Shown piece after piece: positions 6,805 through 14,243 of a DNA stretch of 16,404 nucleotides; position 1 is the first letter of the stretch, and every line of letters begins with the position of its first letter. Below the pieces are notes generated by a model. It did not search any database. It had not been told where the DNA came from and saw nothing but the letters and a program-made list of their open reading frames with translations. The translations under genes were made by a program, and so were the position numbers. Source of the DNA: Lachnospiraceae bacterium (GTDB lineage Bacteria > Bacillota > Clostridia > Lachnospirales > Lachnospiraceae); assembly GCA_900766815.1 (NCBI GenBank), contig CAAFWV010000035.1:1-16404 (forward strand). The letters are read 5' to 3'.

Positions 6805-8004
6805 ATGGATAATTTTGATGAAATCAGGGATAAGCTTCCCGTTGCACCGCTTGAAATAATAGCCATGGATTCAGCTAAGGATCTGGCAAGGGGAGTGGAC
6901 TCATATATAGTTCAGGCCAGAAAGTCAGAGATAAGCAAGTTCGCCTTTGACCCGTCTATTCAGGGATATCAGAGAGATTCCTATCTTGGTCATGCAAGAT
7001 GTCCCAGATTCGGTACGGGTGAAGCTAAGGCCGTACTTGATGATTCAATCAGAGGTAAGGATTTGTTCCTTATTACTGATGTAACCAACAGCTCCATTAC
7101 CTACAGGATGAATAACTGTGTCAATCATATGAGCCCTGATGACCATTATCAGGATCTTAAGAGAATGATTGCGGCTGCTGCCGGCAAGGCTAAGAGAGTC
7201 AATGTCATCATGCCCTTCCTATATGAAGGAAGACAGCACAGAAGAACTCAGAGAGAGTCTCTCGACTGTGCCTTCATGCTGGAGGAGCTCTATAACATGG
7301 GTGTGGATAATTTTATCACCTTTGATGCTCATGACCCGAGAGTGGCCAATGCTATTCCGCTTAACGGCTTTGACAACTATACACCACCGACTCCCTTCAT
7401 TAATGCTCTGTTTGATCATGAGAGGGACATGATAATTGATAAGGATCATCTGGTTGTAATCTCACCTGACGAGGGTGCTCTTAACAGATCAATCTATTTC
7501 GCCAATGTACTTGGCGTTAATACCGGAATGTTCTATAAGAGAAGAGATTATACAAGAATTGTAAACGGCAAGAATCCTATAGTTGCCCATGAATTCCTGG
7601 GTGATAGCATTGACGGTAAGGATGTAATTGTTATGGATGATATGATTTCTTCAGGTGAATCCATGATTGATACAGCACGTCAGCTCAAGGAGATGAATGC
7701 CAGAAGAGTATATATCTGCTGTACCTTCGGCCTCTTCACCAACGGTCTTAAGGCCTTCGATAATGCATATGAGAGATGCTATTTCGAGAAGCTGGTAACT
7801 ACCAATCTTAATTACAGACCGTCAGAGCTGCTAGACAGACCTTATTATGTTGAAGCAGATATGACCAAGTTCTTAGCAGATATCATCAATATGATGAATC
7901 ATGATGCATCCATGAGTAATATCCATCATAATTCGGATAAGATTCATCAGGCTATAGATGAATATAACAGCAGAGCCTTCTTAGAGCTCGATGAGCATGC
8001 ATGA
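6805..8004 (+). CDS. prs: Ribose-phosphate pyrophosphokinase (long, divergent form)
   Basis: Makes PRPP from ribose-5-phosphate and ATP for purine, pyrimidine, NAD, His and Trp synthesis. Family marks in order: PRFGTGEA and IRGKDLFLI (about 67-90), the ATP-site loop EGRQHRRTQRE (141-151; classical RQDRK), FDAHDPRV (173-180; classical DLHA), a PDEGALNRS segment (221-229), catalytic-loop KRR (245-247), and the PRPP-binding loop VIVMDDMISSGES (274-286). At 399 residues it is about 80 longer than the usual 310-320, with an extra N-terminal 50 or so and a C-terminal helical tail from about 350. The divergent motifs suggest a lineage-specific form whose allosteric control may differ from the classical hexamer. 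GAGGAG at 6791-6796 sits eight bases before the ATG. The DHH gene follows after 45 nt. Confidence 0.9.
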   Translation: MDNFDEIRDKLPVAPLEIIAMDSAKDLARGVDSYIVQARKSEISKFAFDPSIQGYQRDSYLGHARCPRFGTGEAKAVLDDSIRGKDLFLITDVTNSSITYRMNNCVNHMSPDDHYQDLKRMIAAAAGKAKRVNVIMPFLYEGRQHRRTQRESLDCAFMLEELYNMGVDNFITFDAHDPRVANAIPLNGFDNYTPPTPFINALFDHERDMIIDKDHLVVISPDEGALNRSIYFANVLGVNTGMFYKRRDYTRIVNGKNPIVAHEFLGDSIDGKDVIVMDDMISSGESMIDTARQLKEMNARRVYICCTFGLFTNGLKAFDNAYERCYFEKLVTTNLNYRPSELLDRPYYVEADMTKFLADIINMMNHDASMSNIHHNSDKIHQAIDEYNSRAFLELDEHA

Positions 8005-8049
8005 ATAAATATTAAGTCACAGAACCTATATTTTCGGGAGGGGTAAACA

Positions 8050-9594
8050 ATGAGGTTAGCAGACTACAAGGGGTATGAGAGTATCACAATTCAGTGTCAT
8101 GACAATCCTGATGCAGACGCAATAGCATCAGGATTCGCGCTTAAGCGCTATTATGAGAGCTTAGGGGTTAAGGAGACCAAGCTCATATATTCAGGCAGGA
8201 ACCGGATTCAGAAGCCGAATCTTAAGCTCATGGTGGAGCAGCTGGAGGTTCCCATTGAATATGTGGAGAACGTGAACGAATACGTTGACGGCTTTGAGGA
8301 TAAGATGATTCCGGGGTTGCTCATAACCGTCGACTGTCAGTACGGTGCCGGCAATGTGACGAAGCTTCCTGCAAGGAATACAGCTATTGTGGACCATCAT
8401 CAGCAGGAGGTTGAGGACAGGGATGATATGCAGATTAATTCCAATTTAGGCAGCTGTTCTACCTTAGTCTGGAGCATGCTTCGTGATGAGGGCTATGAGA
8501 TTAAGGATATGAATCTCGGTACGGCTCTCTATTACGGTCTGTATACGGATACCAATTCCTTCGCAGAAATCTATAACCCTCTGGACATGGATATGCGTGA
8601 AGCGATTATCTGTGAAAAGAGCAAGATTTCACTCTTTAGAAACTCTAACTTATCATTACGCGAGATGGAGCTGGCGGGAATTGCCCTGATTAAGAATATA
8701 TATAATAATGACTATGATTACGGTGTGATCAAGGCCTATGAGTGTGATCCCAATATCCTGGGTCTTATATCGGATATCTTCATTCAGGTGGCTGAAATTA
8801 CGACCTGCGTGGTATATAACGAGCTTAGGGACGGTCTCAAATTCTCTGTAAGGAGCTGTACCAAGGAAGTTGCAGCCAATGAACTTGCGGCCTTCCTTGC
8901 TGAGGGTATCGGATCGGGCGGCGGTCACAGAGAGAAGGCCGGTGGCTTCATCAAGAATAAGCTATATGAGGAGAAATATCCGACACTTCATACTGAGGGC
9001 TACTTCAGTTCAAGAATCAATGAATATTATGATACAACCACAGTAATCTATGCGGAAGAATATGAAATAGACACAACCGATTTCGCAGAGTATCAGAAGC
9101 GTCAGATGCCGTTTGGTTATGTAGAGGCAAGTAAGATTCTGCCGGTAGGTTCGCATATTACAGTCCGTACCCTTGAGGGTGACATGGATATAGATGTAAG
9201 CGAAGACCTCATCATCATGATTGGAATTAAGGGTGAGGTATATCCGAGCATGAGAGAGAAGTTCGAGCGCTCCTACAGAGTGGTTGAAGGCAGCTTCTTT
9301 GATGAGAACGGCAATTCCAAGTATGACCTTGAATATATTCCCACCATTCATAACAGGGATACGGGTGAGGTTATGCCGATATCACAGTTTGCGGGATTGT
9401 GCATGAGCAGTGGCGGAACCAGGATTAAGGCTAAGGAGCTGAAGGGCAGGGTCAAGGTATTCACTTCCTGGGATAAGGAGAAATATATGCTTGGCAAGCC
9501 CGGTGACTACCTGGCAGTCAGAAGTGATGATGCGCATGACATCTATGTAGTTGAGAGAGATATATTCTTCAAGTCATATGATGAAGTGAAATGA
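8050..9594 (+). CDS. DHH-DHHA1 phosphoesterase with duplicated C-terminal module
   Basis: A 514-residue cytoplasmic protein. The DHH domain has HDNPDAD (17-23), Asp95 in LITVDCQ, DHH 115-117 and Asp167 in LYTDTNS, all expected Mn2+ ligands; the DHHA1 domain ends in GSGGGHREKAGG (288-299) with substrate-binding GGGH. This is the NrnA-like layout, so degradation of nanoRNA and/or pAp is the likely reaction; cyclic-dinucleotide hydrolysis is possible in relatives. NrnA proteins are usually about 310-340 residues; here about 170 more follow. That tail seems to contain two related modules (about 355-412 and 463-512), each with a GDY-like turn, a central Tyr and a closing F-x-x/S-Y, resembling the small PGDYG family of phage proteins. 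GGAGGGG at 8037-8043 precedes the ATG by six bases. Probably co-transcribed with prs. Confidence 0.85.
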   Translation: MRLADYKGYESITIQCHDNPDADAIASGFALKRYYESLGVKETKLIYSGRNRIQKPNLKLMVEQLEVPIEYVENVNEYVDGFEDKMIPGLLITVDCQYGAGNVTKLPARNTAIVDHHQQEVEDRDDMQINSNLGSCSTLVWSMLRDEGYEIKDMNLGTALYYGLYTDTNSFAEIYNPLDMDMREAIICEKSKISLFRNSNLSLREMELAGIALIKNIYNNDYDYGVIKAYECDPNILGLISDIFIQVAEITTCVVYNELRDGLKFSVRSCTKEVAANELAAFLAEGIGSGGGHREKAGGFIKNKLYEEKYPTLHTEGYFSSRINEYYDTTTVIYAEEYEIDTTDFAEYQKRQMPFGYVEASKILPVGSHITVRTLEGDMDIDVSEDLIIMIGIKGEVYPSMREKFERSYRVVEGSFFDENGNSKYDLEYIPTIHNRDTGEVMPISQFAGLCMSSGGTRIKAKELKGRVKVFTSWDKEKYMLGKPGDYLAVRSDDAHDIYVVERDIFFKSYDEVK

Positions 9595-9628
9595 TTTTCT
9601 GAGTTAATGGTGCTGTTTTACATTTCGA

Positions 9629-9679
9629 TTAGTTGAAATATATGTAATCTATATTTTGATTATATAATATTCCAACTAA
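9629..9679. repeat. Imperfect inverted repeat in the upstream region of the TIR gene
   Basis: TTAGTTGAAATAT (9629-9641) and ATATTCCAACTAA (9667-9679) are inverted 13-mers with one mismatch, separated by 25 very A/T-rich bases containing TATAAT at 9663-9668. No good -35 hexamer is 16-18 nt upstream of that TATAAT; TTTACA at 9617-9622 is the best upstream hexamer but too far from it. The element could be an operator or a promoter-proximal hairpin for the TIR gene. Confidence 0.5.
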
Positions 9680-9709
9680 AAGGATTGTTCGGAATGTATG
9701 GAGGGATAC

Positions 9710-12700
9710 ATGAGTAAGGAAATAGGATTAGAGGGCATGAAATATGATGCCTTCATTAGCTACAGACATTCAGAACTTGACAGCTTTGTAGCCGAGAATC
9801 TGCATAAGACACTTGAGAGCTTCAAGCTGCCGGGGAGCGTAATAAGGAATAAGAAAGCTAATGGTGAAAGTGTAAGCAAGACTAAGATATCCCGCGTATT
9901 CAGGGATAAGGAGGAGCTTCCTCTTGTTACCAATCTTGCAGATCCTATTACCGATGCACTTAAGAATTCAGACTTCCTTCTGGTTATCTGTTCTCCGAGA
10001 CTCAAGGAATCCATGTGGTGTCGTAAGGAGATAGAGACCTTCATATCCATGCATGGAAGAGAGCGGGTGCTTGCGGTTCTTATAGAGGGTGAGCCCGACA
10101 TATCCTTCCCGGATGAGCTGCTGTACCGTGAGGAGACTGTCACACTCCCCGATGGCAGCACAGAGAAAAGGAAGATTCCGGTTGAGCCTCTGGCTGCTGA
10201 TGTAAGAGGCAGGGACAAGAAGGAAATCCGTAAAAAGATTAAGGAAGAGGTAATCAGAATCGCAGCTCCGATGTTTGGCTGTAATTATGATGATCTCAAA
10301 CAGAGACATAAGGAACAGAGACTTCACAGAATTCTTGCAGTCAGCCTGTCAATTACCGCTGCAGCTCTTATATTCGGAGCAGTCAGCACCTCTATGGCTC
10401 TTAAGATCAAGAAGCAGAATAAGCAGATTACAGAGCAGAATGAACAGATATCAAGTCAGGCTAAGGAGATAGAGAAGCAATATATTGATGCTACCATCAA
10501 TGCCTCCGTATCACAGGCTAACGAAAGCGAAGCCCTGCTTAAGACCGGTGACAGAATGGCTGCCATTGATAAAGCAGCTGAGGCTGTAAGCAATGCCATG
10601 ATTCCGGGAATTGATGAGGTTCCCTCAAAGGCATGCCTTGCACTTTCCGACTCTCTATATATGTATGAGAATGGATATTCTATCATACCTGACAGACTTC
10701 TTGAGGCTGACTCTACGATTAATTATGTTGTTACAAGTCAGAGCGGAGCCCGCCTGGCTCTGATTGACGGCTCAGGCTGTGTATCTGTATTTTCCTCAGC
10801 TGACTTTAGCAATAGGATAAGAATTGAAGTTGCTGACAGCTACAGTTTCTATGAGAATATGGTTGCCTTCGCAGGTGATGATAAGATTATTATCCCTTCA
10901 GGTGAAGATCTCATAATATATGCCCTTACAGAGGATGGCGCAAGTCCTGAGAAGACCTTGGATGGTGTAGATTACTGCGGGGCACTTATTGATGCCGATA
11001 AATCCCGTGCCTTCTTAGTGTATGAGGACAGGCTTGATATATTGGATTATACAAAGGGTAGTATCACTGACAGTATTCCCTACAATCTTGAGGAGTATGC
11101 TGCATCGCCCACAAGTGAGCTTAAGCTCAGTGACGATGCGGGGATGCTTGCTATTGAAGTTAATGATGGTGTTGGAGTTAGCAGAGACAGCAGACTGTTA
11201 ATCTATGATACCGTGGATGGAATACAGCTTAATAATATAGACCTTGATTATGCCTATGTTAATGGAATAGTCTTTGATGATGACAGGGTATATGTTGTAA
11301 ATAATGCCGACAATAATAAGCTTGGAGAGGACGCTGACACCTCGCTTTCTTATGATGCGAGACTTGTGGGCAATGTCAGTGCCTATAATGTAAAGGGTAC
11401 TGCAAAGCTGTGGGAATATGAGCGCGAGGGACAGTGGTTTGACGAGGTCAATGTTGCGAGGGCAGAGGGCTCTGATATTATGGCTGTTGCAGGCTATGCA
11501 GACCTTACGACCTTAAGCAAGTCAACGGGCGAGGTTATTGATAATTATTCCTTCGGTTCAGAGGTAGTGAGGCTTGGTAATTATGTTAATACCACTAACT
11601 TCATGATAATAACAAGGGATGAGGAGTGGCATTATCTCAATGCTGAACGCAAGGAGGACCTCGTTACCGGCAGGTTCACCAACCAGACCTCCAATAATAT
11701 TAAGACCTTTGAACTCGGCAATGATTATTATGTGACACTTCCGTATAACAGCAATACCGTGACCATATACAGGACAGCTCTTGGACTCAATATGGAGCTT
11801 ATGACTACGGCTGAAGCTTCCGGTGAATATGCTGCAACGAACGCAGATGGAAGCTTACTTGCAGTAAGTGATTATACCGCCGGAAACGGTTGTAATATAG
11901 AGATATTTGATACCTCTTCGGGTAATTTGAATTGCAGCTTATCCTATGAAGGAGAGTATTACAAGGATATGTTCTTTGCCATGGTGGACGGAGGCGGGGA
12001 GCTTATCGTTGTAACCGGAGATAAGATAAGAAGGATTAATCCAACATCCGGAACAGAGACGGATGTCATAGAACCTGATGAATTCGAGCTCCTGGGATAT
12101 ATTGATTCTAACGGAATAGGTGATTATATATATGCGGTTAACAATGGCAATATTGCAAAATATAATTACAGGACAGGAGAGTCAGATATCCTTATTGAGA
12201 AGGAGGGCATTGTTCGTTCTGATCTGTATGCCGTTGCCAATGATGAGACTAAGATAGCAAGGCTTGACAGAGTAAATGACAGCCTTGAGATTATAGGCTC
12301 GGACGGTAATATAATCACTACCGTAACGTCTCTTAAGGAGAGCCTGGGTATCAATACATCCTTCACTGATAATATCTTCTTTGACCTGAGTGATAATTAT
12401 GTATATGCCGTTTACAGAGACGGAAGCTGTAAGGCTATTGATATAGGTGCTTCCGGCACAGAGCTGCCCTATGAATACAGTGACCTTAAGCTGATACCTC
12501 AGTCTGTTCGCAGAATTGAAGGAACTGATTTGGGTATTCTTAAGGGAATAACAACAGCATATCTTATCAGAGTATCCACGGGAGAGCCTATAGCCTATAT
12601 TAAGGGATATCTTGCAGTAAACGGCGCAGATAATAAGCTCTATGTCTGCGACAGGGAGAAGATATATTCATCACCAATAGCATCTGTAGAGGATATGCTT

Positions 12701-12721
12701 AAGCTTGTTAACGATATGTAG
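9710..12721 (+). CDS. TIR domain-transmembrane-beta-propeller protein
   Basis: A protein of about 1003 residues. The TIR domain (about 10-130) opens with KYDAFISYRHSE, has the FRDKEELP box (64-71) and CSPRLKESMWCRKE, where Glu107 aligns by position with the catalytic Glu of NAD-cleaving TIRs. A conserved linker ending in APMFGCNYDDLKQRH leads to one membrane helix (about 208-230), a Gln/Glu-rich coiled coil (231-260), and a LLKTGDRMAAIDKAAEAV helix like that preceding WD40 domains in STAND proteins. The remaining 680 or so residues are repetitive beta-strand segments (for example NADGSLLAVS and NIEIFDTSSG), enough for about two propellers. With TIR inside, the propellers would be outside the cell. 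Function is inferred: a sensor-effector that may cleave NAD+, or a signalling scaffold. GGAGGG at 9700-9705 favours the ATG at 9710 over the in-frame ATG at 9698. No partner gene is adjacent. Confidence 0.85.
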   Translation: MSKEIGLEGMKYDAFISYRHSELDSFVAENLHKTLESFKLPGSVIRNKKANGESVSKTKISRVFRDKEELPLVTNLADPITDALKNSDFLLVICSPRLKESMWCRKEIETFISMHGRERVLAVLIEGEPDISFPDELLYREETVTLPDGSTEKRKIPVEPLAADVRGRDKKEIRKKIKEEVIRIAAPMFGCNYDDLKQRHKEQRLHRILAVSLSITAAALIFGAVSTSMALKIKKQNKQITEQNEQISSQAKEIEKQYIDATINASVSQANESEALLKTGDRMAAIDKAAEAVSNAMIPGIDEVPSKACLALSDSLYMYENGYSIIPDRLLEADSTINYVVTSQSGARLALIDGSGCVSVFSSADFSNRIRIEVADSYSFYENMVAFAGDDKIIIPSGEDLIIYALTEDGASPEKTLDGVDYCGALIDADKSRAFLVYEDRLDILDYTKGSITDSIPYNLEEYAASPTSELKLSDDAGMLAIEVNDGVGVSRDSRLLIYDTVDGIQLNNIDLDYAYVNGIVFDDDRVYVVNNADNNKLGEDADTSLSYDARLVGNVSAYNVKGTAKLWEYEREGQWFDEVNVARAEGSDIMAVAGYADLTTLSKSTGEVIDNYSFGSEVVRLGNYVNTTNFMIITRDEEWHYLNAERKEDLVTGRFTNQTSNNIKTFELGNDYYVTLPYNSNTVTIYRTALGLNMELMTTAEASGEYAATNADGSLLAVSDYTAGNGCNIEIFDTSSGNLNCSLSYEGEYYKDMFFAMVDGGGELIVVTGDKIRRINPTSGTETDVIEPDEFELLGYIDSNGIGDYIYAVNNGNIAKYNYRTGESDILIEKEGIVRSDLYAVANDETKIARLDRVNDSLEIIGSDGNIITTVTSLKESLGINTSFTDNIFFDLSDNYVYAVYRDGSCKAIDIGASGTELPYEYSDLKLIPQSVRRIEGTDLGILKGITTAYLIRVSTGEPIAYIKGYLAVNGADNKLYVCDREKIYSSPIASVEDMLKLVNDM

Positions 12722-12796
12722 CATAGAAGCGTTCGCAGACTATGACTTGATTAAGCATAATTGATGAAGCATATTGAATAAAATAAGACCTATAAC

Positions 12797-12832
12797 ATAA
12801 ACCCCAGTCTGGAAATAGATTGGGGTTTATTG
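12797..12832 (+). terminator. Terminator-like hairpin after the TIR gene
   Basis: ATAAACCCCAGTCT (12797-12810) pairs with AGATTGGGGTTTAT (12817-12830), 14 bp with one G-U pair, loop GGAAAT. The trailing T tract is within TTTATTGT, so it is weaker than the terminator at 3855. It can also form on the other strand. Confidence 0.7.
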
Positions 12833-12838
12833 TATAAT
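12810..12838 (+). promoter_or_regulatory. Candidate promoter for the DUF512 gene, inside the hairpin
   Basis: A perfect TATAAT (12833-12838) with TGGAAA (12810-12815, 4 of 6) 17 nt upstream. The start point would fall at about 12845, the first base of the ATG, giving a leaderless message. The -35 lies in the hairpin loop. Confidence 0.4.
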
Positions 12839-12844
12839 AACTCT

Positions 12845-14233
12845 ATGTGTGCTCATGTGATAAGTGACGTAATTAAAGATTCACCTGCGGGAAAAGCAGG
12901 GCTTAAACCGGGAGAGAGACTCATAAGTATTAACGGTGAAGCAATAGAGGATATCTTCGACTACCAGTACTTAGGAATAGGAGAGAAGCTGACACTGTCG
13001 CTGGAGTCAGAGGATGGAAGTGATAGGACTGTTGAGATATTCAAGGACGAGGATGAAGACCTGGGTCTTATCTTTGACAATGGTCTTATGGATGATTACA
13101 GACACTGCACCAACAAGTGTATCTTCTGCTTCATAGATCAGATGCCGCCCGGAATGAGAGAGAATCTCTATTTCAAGGATGATGATTCCAGACTGAGCTT
13201 CCTCCAGGGCAATTATATTACGCTTACCAACATGTCTGAGCACAATGTTGACAGGATAATCAAGTACAGACTAAGTCCCATCAACATCTCGTTCCAGACC
13301 ATGAATCCGAAGCTTAGGTGCATGATGCTGAACAACCGGTTCGCAGGAGAGGCGTTAGCTAAGGTTGACAGATTCTATGAAGCCGGGATTCTTATGAATG
13401 GCCAGATAGTTCTCTGTAAGGGCGTGAATGATGGCGATGAGCTTGAGTATTCTCTGAAGGAATTGTATAAATACGTTCCGGTTCTTGAGTCCTTATCTGT
13501 GGTGCCGGTGGGCTTGTCCAGATTCAGGGAAGGACTGTATCCCTTAGAGCCGTTTAATAAAGAGGATGCCTGCAGGGTAATAGATAAGATTGAGAGCTGG
13601 CAGAGAAAGGCATACGAGGAGCACGGTATTCATTTTGTGCATGCTTCCGACGAATGGTATATAATGGCCGGGAGAGAGCTTCCCGAGGAAGAGCGATATG
13701 ACGGATATCTGCAGCTGGAGAACGGTGTCGGAATGCTTCGTTCCATTATGGTGGAGTTTGAAGACGGTCTTAGGGAATATGCAGACCTGTATGGAAAAAG
13801 TGCGGGGTACTCACTTTCTGACAGAATAAGAAATGCCTTTCGAAGACTTCCTAGGATTAAGGAAGAGAGCATCACCATGATTACCGGAAGACTGGCGGCC
13901 CCATATCTGGAGCGGATGTGCAGTCAGTTGCATGCGCTTTTCCCACAGAGGGATGTAAGGGTGCTTGCCATTCGTAATGATTTCTTTGGTGAGATGATAA
14001 CTGTGTCCGGACTGCTGACAGGTGAGGATATTCTTGCGCAATGCAGAGAGGCTGATAAGCGGGGCGAGCTTGGAGATAAGCTGATTCTGCCTCAGAACGT
14101 GGTTCAGTCAGATTCGGAGCTGCTGCTTGATGATTATGTAGTGGATGATCTGCGCCGTGAGCTTGGAAGGGAGATAAGCGTGGTACCTAATGACGGATAT
14201 TCGCTGCTTAGAGCCATGCTAGGTATAGAATAG
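12845..14233 (+). CDS. DUF512 family protein: PDZ plus radical-SAM-like iron-sulfur protein
   Basis: About 462 residues. The N-terminus is a PDZ-like domain (HVISDVIKDSPAGKAGLKPGERLISING). A CTNKCIFCF motif follows, with three Cys at about 88, 92 and 95 in the CxxxCxxC spacing of radical-SAM [4Fe-4S] clusters; the rest is the DUF512 region (YITLTNMSE, SVVPVGLSRFR and HASDEWY segments). The reaction is unknown. In many Clostridia this gene precedes der, as here (10-nt gap). The start is uncertain: no ribosome binding site precedes ATG 12845, GTG 12857 or TTG 12830. The PDZ fold begins right after these codons, so no later start is plausible; TTG 12830 lies in the hairpin. I prefer ATG 12845, seven bases after a TATAAT. 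Confidence 0.85.
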   Translation: MCAHVISDVIKDSPAGKAGLKPGERLISINGEAIEDIFDYQYLGIGEKLTLSLESEDGSDRTVEIFKDEDEDLGLIFDNGLMDDYRHCTNKCIFCFIDQMPPGMRENLYFKDDDSRLSFLQGNYITLTNMSEHNVDRIIKYRLSPINISFQTMNPKLRCMMLNNRFAGEALAKVDRFYEAGILMNGQIVLCKGVNDGDELEYSLKELYKYVPVLESLSVVPVGLSRFREGLYPLEPFNKEDACRVIDKIESWQRKAYEEHGIHFVHASDEWYIMAGRELPEEERYDGYLQLENGVGMLRSIMVEFEDGLREYADLYGKSAGYSLSDRIRNAFRRLPRIKEESITMITGRLAAPYLERMCSQLHALFPQRDVRVLAIRNDFFGEMITVSGLLTGEDILAQCREADKRGELGDKLILPQNVVQSDSELLLDDYVVDDLRRELGREISVVPNDGYSLLRAMLGIE

Positions 14234-14243
14234 AGAGGAAGTT

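Noticed and set aside
9698..9709. Upstream in-frame ATG for the TIR protein
   Set aside because: It would overlap the GGAGGG ribosome binding site that is correctly placed for the ATG at 9710.
9710..12721. Thoeris or another multi-gene TIR defence system
   Set aside because: No SIR2/SLOG effector, cyclase or other partner gene is adjacent; flanking genes are housekeeping.
12753..12777. Near-direct repeat AAGCATAATTGA / AAGCATATTGA
   Set aside because: Two short A/T-rich copies only, no array or conserved context; likely chance.
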